From positions 1 through 6,777 of the forward strand of contig CALYNW010000053.1 of the NCBI GenBank assembly GCA_945224895.1: a stretch of 6,777 nucleotides of DNA, in the 5' to 3' direction. Source of the DNA: an uncultured Clostridia bacterium (GTDB taxonomy: Bacteria > Bacillota > Clostridia > Oscillospirales > Acutalibacteraceae). This document shows, in pieces, positions 1 to 5,818 of this stretch. The notes below the pieces were generated by a model. It was not told the DNA's origin and did not search any database. It worked only from the letters and a program-made list of their open reading frames with translations. The translations under genes were made by a program, and so were the position numbers. The stretch's first letter is position 1; every line of letters starts with the position of its first letter.

Positions 1-13
1 AGCGGAAACATAA

Positions 14-34
14 TATATCTGCTTTGCAGATGTA
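14..34 (-). terminator. Weak hairpin downstream of the acetyltransferase gene
   Basis: ATCTGC and GCAGAT (17-22 and 26-31) pair perfectly around a TTT loop, and the stem extends outward by three pairs including one G-T. It lies just past the stop of the minus-strand acetyltransferase gene, so it may end that transcript. The following minus-strand bases (ATTATGTTTCC) are not a clean T run, so it may equally be a plain hairpin. The rest of positions 1-57 shows nothing else I can support. Confidence 0.3.
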
Positions 35-57
35 CTATACAAATACTAATTTGCATT

Positions 58-600
58 TTATTTCTTATCTATTCTTTTGTAAAATATATTAAAAATCGCT
101 TTTCCGAAAAGGTTTTGAATCAACCTTGAGTACTCCTCAAAGCTGACCTCCTTTCCGTAGTGCATCATTTCGTAAACAATATTCTTTTCCGAGGTTTTGT
201 AATCCGATGCTTCAAAGCCGTTTGATTTATAGAATTTTTCTCTTTTAACTCTTTGCTTGAGGTTGTCGTACTTTCCGTCAACCTCTTCCATATTCAAAAT
301 CAGACGTTTTCCCGAAAAGAGCCTTTTAGCCTCGTCAAGTGCCTTTGTGCCGTAGCCCCTTCCTCTTGCCTCAGGTACAACAGCCAAAAAGAAAATGTAT
401 ACTATATCTTCATAATAGACAACAAACATCAGTCCTGCAAAGCCGTTGTCATCCATTTTGAAAAAATCGCATTTCTCGGTATTTGCAAAATGCTTCAGCA
501 TAAAATAAGGCATCCTTTCATCTATGGGAAAAGCCTCTCTGTAAAGCCTTTTCGCTTTTTTGAAATCCTCTTTATTTTCAATTCTTTTAAGCTGAAACAA
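58..600 (-). CDS. GNAT family N-acetyltransferase
   Basis: A 180-residue protein of the GNAT fold, expected to move an acetyl group from acetyl-CoA to an amine; the acceptor cannot be told from sequence. The acetyl-CoA pyrophosphate loop is visible as RGRGYG at residues 79-84, following the strand FFLAVVPEA (70-78), and the late GNAT motif FYKSNGFE lies at 123-130. The N-terminal part (LYREAFPIDER, 19-29) resembles small cytoplasmic clostridial GNATs. About 35 residues after the core are basic and amphipathic with no signal or membrane segment. The start is a TTG at 598-600, chosen because AGGAGGA sits 6 bases upstream and the first in-frame ATG is residue 30, which would remove part of the fold. 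It starts 17 bases after the glucosidase stop and is probably cotranscribed with it. No functional link between the two is evident. Confidence 0.88.
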   Translation of the reverse strand: MFQLKRIENKEDFKKAKRLYREAFPIDERMPYFMLKHFANTEKCDFFKMDDNGFAGLMFVVYYEDIVYIFFLAVVPEARGRGYGTKALDEAKRLFSGKRLILNMEEVDGKYDNLKQRVKREKFYKSNGFEASDYKTSEKNIVYEMMHYGKEVSFEEYSRLIQNLFGKAIFNIFYKRIDKK

Positions 601-606
601 TTTGTA

Positions 607-613
607 TCCTCCT
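607..613 (-). promoter_or_regulatory. Strong ribosome binding site that fixes a TTG start
   Basis: On the minus strand AGGAGGA lies 6 bases before the TTG at 598-600. It falls in the short gap after the glucosidase stop codon, so the acetyltransferase has its own translation signal within the shared transcript. Confidence 0.8.
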
Positions 614-617
614 GATT

Positions 618-2279
618 TTATTCAAAATAGTAAACTCTTGTTTCGTAGGGACGTAATTTAAAGCCATTGCCCTGAACGGTATTGTTCTCGTAATTACAAA
701 GTATTGCTTTTCCTTTTTCAAGGTCAAAGCCCTTGGGAGCCTCAAAAGGAACTCTCTCATCACTGAAGGAGTTTATAACAAGAAGTCTTTTTCCCTTATA
801 GTTTCTCTCATAAACGTAGAGCTTATCCGATGATTTGTAATGCTCCTTGTAGTCGCCCCATTTTGCAACATCGTTTTCCTTTTTGAATTTAATAAGCTTT
901 TTATAATGATTGTAAATGGAATTTGGGTCTTCCATTTCTTTTTGTGCGTTTATTTCGTGATAATTTTTATTGACAGGGAACCAAGGAGTTCCTGTTGTAA
1001 AGCCTGCGTTTTCGCTGTCGTCCCACTGTACGGGAGTTCTTGCATTATCCCTTGTTGATTTTACGGCAAATTCCCAGCACTTGTCGGGATTCATATGGAG
1101 CTTATTAAGAGCAGTATAATAATTGTTCTTAACAAAGCAGTCAACATAGTCGTCTATGCTGTCAAGCTTAGTGTTGAGCATACCTATTTCCTGTCCCTGA
1201 TAGATAAAAGGTGTACCCTGCTGAAGTATATACATATTTGCAAGCATTTTGCCTGATTCTGTTCTGTATTTCTCACTGCCGTAGCGTGAAATAATACGCG
1301 GGTGGTCGTGGTTTTCAATATAAAGAGTGTTCCAGCCTCTGCCGTTGATTTTGTTCTGCCAGTTGGTAAACGCCTTTTTCATAGTCTTTAAATTAAATTT
1401 TGTCTGCAAAAAGTCAATGAGAAAGGCATCAGCCTCGATATGCTGAAAATGGAACATTAAATCAAGCTCTTTATGGCTTTCGTCAATATACTTAAGAGCA
1501 TTGCCCGGAGTCATCATAGGAGCCTCACCAACGGTAAAGCAATCGTATTTGTCCGTGACTTCACGATATTCCTGAAGATATTTATGGATATTAGGTCCGT
1601 CCATATAATGCTCAATACCACAGCCAATGGGAAGGGGTATACCGTTTGGCAATCCCTGACGCTTTGATATAAAGGTGATAACATACTCACGGAAGCCGTC
1701 AACGCCCATATCAAGCCAAAATTTCATAATGTCCTTAACCTCTTCTCTAACCTTCGGGTTGTCGTGGTTAAGGTCGGGCTGTTTCTTCGCAAAAACGTGG
1801 AGATAATATTCCTTTGACTTTTCATCCTGCTCCCAAGCACCACCCTCAAAGCAGGAAAGCCAGTTATTGGGAGGTCTTTTACCGCCGAATTTTCCTTTTT
1901 TCCAAAAGTAGTAATCGTGGTAAGGTGATGACGGATCCTTTGATTTTTCAAACCATTCGTGCTCATCTGAGGTGTGATTTACAACAAGGTCCATTATAAC
2001 CTTCATACCTCTTTCATGTGCACCGTCAAGCACCTGCTTGAATAAATCAAGGTTGCCGTATTCCTTATGTATATTTCTGTAATCAGCTATGTCGTATCCG
2101 AAATCAGCATTTGGCGACGGATAAAGGGGAGAAAACCAAATGCAGTTTATTCCCAAATCCTGAAGATAATCAAGCTTTGACAGTACACCCTGCAAATCTC
2201 CTATACCGTCTCCGTTTCCGTCACAAAAGGAACGTGGCCAAATCTGATAAACAACAAGCTCCTTGTACCAATCCTTCAT
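618..2279 (-). CDS. GH13 oligo-1,6-/alpha-glucosidase with the catalytic nucleophile replaced by Tyr
   Basis: A 553-residue cytoplasmic GH13 protein of the oligo-1,6-glucosidase type (MalL-like, subfamily 31 by appearance), which normally releases glucose from the non-reducing end of isomalto- or malto-oligosaccharides. Length is standard. Visible parts: divalent-metal loop DGNGDGIGD (20-28), region I DLVVNH (97-102), region V QPDLN (167-171), region II around GFREYV (195-200), region III VGEAP with acid/base Glu252, region IV ENHD with Asp325, DNARTPVQWD (411-420), and a C-terminal beta domain from about 480. Val200 directly after the nucleophile position is the residue associated with alpha-1,6 preference. 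The oddity is Tyr199 (codon 1683-1685, TAT): family members carry Asp here, as in Bacillus cereus oligo-1,6-glucosidase Asp199. A GAT to TAT change would suffice. With this residue the enzyme should have little normal hydrolase activity. His172 follows QPDLN where Trp is common. The start ATG has AGGAGG nine bases upstream (2289-2294). Confidence 0.95.
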   Translation of the reverse strand: MKDWYKELVVYQIWPRSFCDGNGDGIGDLQGVLSKLDYLQDLGINCIWFSPLYPSPNADFGYDIADYRNIHKEYGNLDLFKQVLDGAHERGMKVIMDLVVNHTSDEHEWFEKSKDPSSPYHDYYFWKKGKFGGKRPPNNWLSCFEGGAWEQDEKSKEYYLHVFAKKQPDLNHDNPKVREEVKDIMKFWLDMGVDGFREYVITFISKRQGLPNGIPLPIGCGIEHYMDGPNIHKYLQEYREVTDKYDCFTVGEAPMMTPGNALKYIDESHKELDLMFHFQHIEADAFLIDFLQTKFNLKTMKKAFTNWQNKINGRGWNTLYIENHDHPRIISRYGSEKYRTESGKMLANMYILQQGTPFIYQGQEIGMLNTKLDSIDDYVDCFVKNNYYTALNKLHMNPDKCWEFAVKSTRDNARTPVQWDDSENAGFTTGTPWFPVNKNYHEINAQKEMEDPNSIYNHYKKLIKFKKENDVAKWGDYKEHYKSSDKLYVYERNYKGKRLLVINSFSDERVPFEAPKGFDLEKGKAILCNYENNTVQGNGFKLRPYETRVYYFE

Positions 2280-2314
2280 AATATTACCCCTCCTGTAATT
2301 TTATTGTTAATTCA

Positions 2315-2343
2315 ATTATAGCACATAAATCAGAATTTAACAA
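2315..2343 (-). promoter_or_regulatory. Promoter for the glucosidase-acetyltransferase unit
   Basis: On the minus strand, TTGTTA (2338-2343) and a perfect TATAAT (2315-2320) are separated by 17 bases, and TGC directly before the -10 makes it an extended -10. It lies about 35 bases upstream of the glucosidase start. No clear catabolite-repression (cre) site is visible nearby. Confidence 0.75.
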
Positions 2344-2382
2344 TATACCTGAAAAAATAAGAAGCAGGGAAATTTTCATACA

Positions 2383-2435
2383 TTTGGTGTATAATTATGC
2401 AATATACAATGAAAAAATGTTGACTTTATACCAAA
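2383..2435. promoter_or_regulatory. Imperfect inverted repeat, possible operator
   Basis: TTTGGTGTATAA (2383-2394) is repeated in inverse orientation as TTATACCAAA (2426-2435), apart from a two-base insertion. The right half lies inside the spacer of the plus-strand promoter for the binding protein. This placement would suit a repressor or an activator-repressor pair, but in AT-rich DNA such a repeat may be chance. Confidence 0.2.
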
Positions 2436-2448
2436 CATATGATAAATT
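2420..2448 (+). promoter_or_regulatory. Promoter for the amino-acid ABC transporter genes
   Basis: TTGACT (2420-2425, five of six consensus bases) is followed 17 bases later by TAAATT (2443-2448, four of six). It lies about 70 bases upstream of the binding-protein start, leaving a 5' leader of about 60 bases. Confidence 0.6.
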
Positions 2449-2461
2449 TATTTAAAGGAAA

Positions 2462-2485
2462 GAGGGCAACCTTTGTTTTGCTCTC
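2462..2485 (+). other. Hairpin in the leader of the binding-protein mRNA
   Basis: GAGGGCAA (2462-2469) can pair with TTGCTCTC (2478-2485) over 8 bp with one G-T, enclosing an 8-base loop. No T run follows, so it is not an intrinsic terminator. It may protect the 5' end of an abundant mRNA. The ribosome binding site (GGAGG, 2504-2508) lies free downstream. Confidence 0.4.
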
Positions 2486-2516
2486 ATAATTATTTTAAAA
2501 TACGGAGGAAGTTAAA

Positions 2517-3398
2517 ATGAAAACAGTAAAAAAGATTCTTGCTGTTATTCTTGCCCTTGTAATGGTTGCCGCTTGTTTTGCAGGCTGTTCATCATCAGGC
2601 GGTGAAGATCCAGCAAAGGAGGAAGCAACAGCAAAGGTTAAGGTTATTGATATTGAGCTTTCAGATGAGGAATATGCACTCGGTGTTGATAAGGATAACG
2701 AGGAGCTTCTTCAGCAGGCTAACGATTTCATTAAGGAAATCAAGGAAAATGGTCAGCTTGACGAAATCTGCAATCACTATTTCGGCGACGGCGAACCTGT
2801 AGCAGTTACATCAGCTACAGAGGATTCTACTAAGGATCAGCTTGTAATCGCTACAAACGCTGAGTTTGAGCCCTTTGAGTATAAGCAGGGCGACCAGTTT
2901 GTAGGTATTGATATGGAGATTGCTCAGGCATTTGCTCAGAAGCTTGGTAAGGAGCTTGTTATTAAGGATATGAAGTTTGATGCAGTTGTTCTTTCGGTTC
3001 AGCAGCACAAGGCTGATATCGCAGCAGCAGGTCTTACCGTTACAGATGAACGTGCAAAGCAGGTAAACTTTACCGAGTCTTATTATTCTGCTTCACAGAA
3101 GCTTATTGTTAAGGGCGATAATACTCAGTTTGATGCTTGTCAGACAAAGGAGGATGTTGAAGCTATTCTCAACGGTCTTGACGCTTCAGTTAAGATCGGC
3201 GGACAGAACGGTACTACAGGTCAGGCATATGTTCAGGGAAGCGAGGATTTCGGCTTCGAGGGCTTGAACGCATCATTTGTCGGCTATGACAACGGCTCAC
3301 TTGCTGTTCAGGATTTGATTAACGGCGGTGTTGATTATGTTATCATTGATGCTGCTCCTGCTCAGGCAATCACTTCTGCTATAAACGCTGTAGCATAA
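2517..3398 (+). CDS. Amino-acid ABC transporter substrate-binding lipoprotein, apparently circularly permuted
   Basis: A 293-residue family 3 (SBP_bac_3 type) solute-binding protein, expected to capture a polar amino acid outside the membrane and hand it to the permease encoded downstream. Residues 1-23 are a lipoprotein signal peptide; the likely lipidated Cys is C24 (FAGC, before SSSGG), with C20 (VAAC) possible. Residues about 41-90 (starting KVKVIDIELSDEEY, then helices NEELLQQANDFIKEIKENG and LDEICNHYFG) match what normally forms the C-terminal end of this family. After a linker (91-107) comes the usual N-terminal half: LVIATNAEFEPFEY (109-122), GIDMEIAQAFA (130-140), DIAAAGLTVTDERAKQVNF (167-185) with Arg179 as the expected ligand-carboxylate contact, GTTG (232-235), and VDYVIID (272-278). 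The protein ends at PAQAITSAINAVA, where the missing segment would normally follow. So all family parts are present, in rotated order. The ligand is not predictable. The start ATG has GGAGG 8 bases upstream. Confidence 0.93.
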   Translation: MKTVKKILAVILALVMVAACFAGCSSSGGEDPAKEEATAKVKVIDIELSDEEYALGVDKDNEELLQQANDFIKEIKENGQLDEICNHYFGDGEPVAVTSATEDSTKDQLVIATNAEFEPFEYKQGDQFVGIDMEIAQAFAQKLGKELVIKDMKFDAVVLSVQQHKADIAAAGLTVTDERAKQVNFTESYYSASQKLIVKGDNTQFDACQTKEDVEAILNGLDASVKIGGQNGTTGQAYVQGSEDFGFEGLNASFVGYDNGSLAVQDLINGGVDYVIIDAAPAQAITSAINAVA

Positions 3399-3422
3399 GA
3401 TTAACGAGTATTTTAACGTAGA

Positions 3423-3473
3423 GTAAGGGCAATATCTACCACGCTAAACCGTGGTTCGGATTATTACCGTTAC
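3423..3473 (+). other. Long composite stem-loop between binding-protein and permease genes
   Basis: GTAAGGGCAATA (3423-3434) pairs with TATTACCGTTAC (3462-3473) at 10 of 12 positions. After an asymmetric internal loop, ACCACG (3438-3443) pairs perfectly with CGTGGT (3450-3455) around a CTAAAC loop. It begins 24 bases after the binding-protein stop and precedes an intrinsic terminator by about 30 bases. It could be a 3' stabiliser of the receptor mRNA, the body of a cis-regulatory RNA acting on the permease, or a dispersed intergenic palindrome. I do not recognise it as a known riboswitch or T-box. Confidence 0.5.
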
Positions 3474-3501
3474 CCTAAGCAAATAATATAAGTTTAAATG
3501 A

Positions 3502-3533
3502 CCTCACCTCTATCTGGGGTGAGGCTGTTTTTT
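3502..3533 (+). terminator. Intrinsic terminator inside the ABC operon
   Basis: CCTCACC (3502-3508) pairs with GGTGAGG (3518-3524), extended inward by a T-G and a C-G pair around a 5-base loop, and is followed by CTG and six T. It ends 12 bases before the permease start. Because no convincing separate promoter for the permease is seen, partial termination here would give much more receptor than membrane-complex mRNA; regulated antitermination is also possible. Confidence 0.8.
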
Positions 3534-3545
3534 AAGGTATAAAAT

Positions 3546-4253
3546 ATGAATTTTGGTAAAAAATTTGAAGTCTTTTTGGATTTCTTTATTAACAAAAACG
3601 GATACAGTACGGTTCTGCTGGGATTAAAGAATACATTGATAATCGCCGTTTCGGGCTTGATTATCGGTATTATTGTAGGAACGATTATTGCGGCAGTAAG
3701 AGTTGTACCTAAAAATAATCCTGTTATAAAAGCATTTGATAAGGTTTGTCAGCTTTATGTAAGCCTGTTCAGAGGTACGCCTATAGTAGTTCAGCTTTTG
3801 GTATTCTATTATGTTTTGATGCCGCTTTTAGGACTCCATATTAATTCCGTAGGTGTGGCGGTTGCCGTATTCGGTATGAACTCGGGTGCTTATATTTCCG
3901 AAATGATGCGTGCAGGTATCCTGTCTGTTGACCCCGGTCAAATGGAGGGCGGTCGTTCAGTCGGTCTGAGCTTTGGTACTACAATGATGAAAATTATCAT
4001 TCCTCAAGCTGTTAAAAACATTTTGCCTACGCTGGGAAATGAATTTATCTCCCTGATTAAAGAGACCTCGGTTGTAAGCTTTGTAGGTGCAACAGACCTT
4101 TATGTTGCCTTTAACCGTATCGGCTCTAACAGCTATGAGTTTATGGTGCCGTATCTTGTAATGGCAGTTATTTATATTATTATGGTAGTATTCATTTCAA
4201 TACTTATCAGAATTATGGAAAGGAGCCTGAGAAAAAGTGATAAAAGTTTGTAG
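3546..4253 (+). CDS. Amino-acid ABC transporter permease (HisM/GlnP family)
   Basis: A 235-residue integral membrane protein forming the translocation channel for the importer, probably as a homodimer because only one permease gene is present. About five hydrophobic segments can be seen, roughly at 25-50, 67-95, 100-118, 168-186 and 202-222. Family landmarks are [16 protein letters not shown] (74-89) and the cytoplasmic coupling (EAA) loop, here EGGRSVGLS (134-142) running to IIIPQAVKN (150-158), which docks on the ATPase. The EAA signature reads EGG, a mild variation. Length is normal for polar amino-acid permeases. The ribosome binding site is weak (AAGG, 3534-3537) and abuts the T run of the preceding terminator. 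The 3' end overlaps the ATPase gene by 17 bases, suggesting coupled translation. Confidence 0.95.
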   Translation: MNFGKKFEVFLDFFINKNGYSTVLLGLKNTLIIAVSGLIIGIIVGTIIAAVRVVPKNNPVIKAFDKVCQLYVSLFRGTPIVVQLLVFYYVLMPLLGLHINSVGVAVAVFGMNSGAYISEMMRAGILSVDPGQMEGGRSVGLSFGTTMMKIIIPQAVKNILPTLGNEFISLIKETSVVSFVGATDLYVAFNRIGSNSYEFMVPYLVMAVIYIIMVVFISILIRIMERSLRKSDKSL

Positions 4254-4959
4254 TTTGAAAAAATCCTTTGGCGACAATCAGGTTCTTAAGGGTATTGATT
4301 ATGAGGTTAATAAGGGTGAAAAGATAGTTATAATCGGTCCCTCAGGCTCGGGCAAAAGCACATTTTTAAGATGTCTTAATCTTCTTGAAACTCCTACAGA
4401 GGGTGAAATTTGGTTTAAGGACGAGCTGATTACAGATAAGAAATGTGATATAAACAAGGTCCGTCAGCATATGGGAATGGTTTTTCAGCATTTCAATCTT
4501 TTTAATAATCTTACGGTTCAGAAGAATATTACCTTAGCTCCTGTTAAGCTTAAGCTGAAAACAAAGGAGGAGGCTAACGAGGACGCCTTAAATCTTCTTA
4601 AGCGTATCGGCTTGGAGGATAAGGCTGACTCATATCCGTCTCAGCTTTCAGGCGGTCAGAAGCAACGTGTGGCTATTGTAAGAGCCCTTGCAATGAATCC
4701 TGACGTAATGCTTTTTGACGAGCCTACCTCTGCCCTTGACCCCGAAATGGTAGGGGAGGTACTGGGCGTAATGGAGGACCTTGCAAAGCAGGGAATGACA
4801 ATGGTTGTTGTTACCCACGAAATGGGCTTTGCAAGAAAGGTTGCCGATAAGGTACTGTTTATGGACGGCGGATATATTGTTGAGGAGGCACCTCCCGAGG
4901 AGCTTTTCACAAATCCGAAGGACCCGAGGCTTCAGCAGTTCTTAAAGGCTGTTCTTTAA
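4237..4959 (+). CDS. Amino-acid ABC transporter ATP-binding protein (GlnQ/HisP family)
   Basis: A 240-residue cytoplasmic ATPase that powers import through the permease encoded just upstream. All catalytic motifs are intact: Walker [10 protein letters not shown] (34-42), Q-loop Gln84 in MVFQHFNLF, signature LSGGQ (137-141), Walker B VMLFDEP (157-163) with catalytic Glu162, D-loop SALD (165-168), and switch His194. Length matches the family and no regulatory C-terminal domain is added. The start is a GTG at 4237-4239, inside the permease coding region, with AGGAG at 4221-4225 eleven bases upstream; the next in-frame Met is residue 79, past Walker A, so this start is required. It is the last gene of the operon; a strong terminator follows 14 bases after the stop. 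Confidence 0.96.
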   Translation: MIKVCSLKKSFGDNQVLKGIDYEVNKGEKIVIIGPSGSGKSTFLRCLNLLETPTEGEIWFKDELITDKKCDINKVRQHMGMVFQHFNLFNNLTVQKNITLAPVKLKLKTKEEANEDALNLLKRIGLEDKADSYPSQLSGGQKQRVAIVRALAMNPDVMLFDEPTSALDPEMVGEVLGVMEDLAKQGMTMVVVTHEMGFARKVADKVLFMDGGYIVEEAPPEELFTNPKDPRLQQFLKAVL

Positions 4960-4973
4960 TAAAATATATGTAT

Positions 4974-5015
4974 AAAAATTCCCGACTTGATTAAATGAAC
5001 AAGTCGGGAATTTTT
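4974..5015. terminator. Bidirectional intrinsic terminator between convergent units
   Basis: Sixteen perfectly paired bases (4974-4989 with 5000-5015) enclose a 10-base loop; the GC core is TCCCGACTTG and each strand ends the stem in five T. It terminates the ABC operon on the plus strand and pflBA on the minus strand. Positions 5014-5015 are also part of the pflA stop codon. Confidence 0.92.
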
Positions 5016-5724
5016 ATCGTGAAAGCTTTTCATTAAGAAGCCTTTGTAATTCATCAAGACGGCTTTTATCAAGGGCGGGTGTATCCTTTAACGGATTTTC
5101 TTCACCTAAATTTTCATATTTGAAAAAGCCCATTGTGTGAAATGCAAGAAGCTCATATTTTTCAAATTTAAACTGCTTTGCGAATTCGGCATATTCTGCA
5201 ATGCTTTCTTCGTTGTCATTGATGTTTGGAACAATAACTGTACGAAGCCACATTCTTATACTCTTTTCAGAACAGTATTTTCCAATTTCAACAAAATTGT
5301 TGAAATTGCCCTTAGTGTATTTTTTATAGCTTTCGGGCTCATAGAATTTCAAGTCAAGTATAACTAAATCTGCACCGTCAAGTGCCGTTTTAACATCCTC
5401 TGTCAGCGGTACACTGCCTGATGTGTCAATGGCATAGTTAATGCCCTCGGCTTTTAAAAGCACAGCTGATTCATTTATGAATTTTGCATTTAACAGCGGT
5501 TCACCACCGGAAAAGGTAACGCCACCGCCTTTTTTGAAATAAGGCTTGTATCTCTTGATTTTGTTTACAAGCTTTTCAGCACTCCATTCATTACCCGACT
5601 TGTACCATGTGTCGGGGTTGTGGCAGTATGCACATCTTAAAGGACAGCCTGTAAAAAATACTGCATAGCGTATTCCGTCGCCGTCCAGCGCCGCCATTGA
5701 TTCAAATGAATGTATGTCAGCCAT
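5014..5724 (-). CDS. pflA: Pyruvate formate-lyase activating enzyme (radical SAM)
   Basis: A 236-residue cytoplasmic radical SAM enzyme. It cleaves S-adenosylmethionine at a [4Fe-4S] cluster and abstracts hydrogen from the glycyl residue of PflB to make it active under anaerobic conditions. The cluster motif CPLRCAYC (CX3CX2C) is at Cys27, Cys31 and Cys34, followed by HNPDTW as in PflA, and the SAM-binding GGE motif lies in VTFSGGEPLL at about 71-80. The normally conserved DGPGIR reads DGDGIR at 14-19. Length is typical. I start at the ATG at 5722-5724, which has AGGAG 7 bases upstream; a TTG two codons earlier (5728-5730) is only one base from that site and is unlikely. It lies downstream of pflB on the same strand, separated by a hairpin, the usual pflB-pflA arrangement. 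The stop codon lies at the edge of the shared terminator. Confidence 0.95.
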   Translation of the reverse strand: MADIHSFESMAALDGDGIRYAVFFTGCPLRCAYCHNPDTWYKSGNEWSAEKLVNKIKRYKPYFKKGGGVTFSGGEPLLNAKFINESAVLLKAEGINYAIDTSGSVPLTEDVKTALDGADLVILDLKFYEPESYKKYTKGNFNNFVEIGKYCSEKSIRMWLRTVIVPNINDNEESIAEYAEFAKQFKFEKYELLAFHTMGFFKYENLGEENPLKDTPALDKSRLDELQRLLNEKLSR

Positions 5725-5731
5725 AGCCAAT

Positions 5732-5738
5732 CTCCTTT
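5732..5738 (-). promoter_or_regulatory. Ribosome binding site deciding the pflA start
   Basis: AAAGGAG on the minus strand is 7 bases from the ATG at 5722-5724 but only one base from the alternative TTG at 5728-5730, so the ATG is favoured. Confidence 0.75.
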
Positions 5739-5760
5739 GTTAATTTACGAATATAGAATA

Positions 5761-5796
5761 ACACAAAACCCATTGAAATACAATGCTTTCAATGGG
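5761..5796 (-). terminator. Terminator-like hairpin between pflB and pflA
   Basis: CCCATTGAAA (5769-5778) and TTTCAATGGG (5787-5796) form a perfect 10-bp stem with an 8-base loop. Read on the minus strand it is followed by TTTTGTGTT, a moderately T-rich tail. It begins about 20 bases after the pflB stop. It probably ends most pflB transcripts or stabilises their 3' end, leaving less mRNA for the activase, which is needed only in small amounts. I saw no strong separate pflA promoter. Confidence 0.6.
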
Positions 5797-5818
5797 CTTT
5801 AACTTTTATTAAATGAAT

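Noticed and set aside
253..615. Plus-strand reading frame of 120 codons opposite the acetyltransferase gene
   Set aside because: It is antisense to a clear GNAT gene, has no family motifs and no convincing ribosome binding site.
3423..3533. A T-box or known amino-acid riboswitch in the receptor-permease gap
   Set aside because: The GTGGTTCGG stretch only loosely resembles the T-box antiterminator signature, and no specifier loop or other known aptamer consensus can be found.
5725..5730. TTG at 5728-5730 as the pflA start
   Set aside because: Its distance from the AGGAG is only one base; the ATG two codons later has a proper 7-base spacing.
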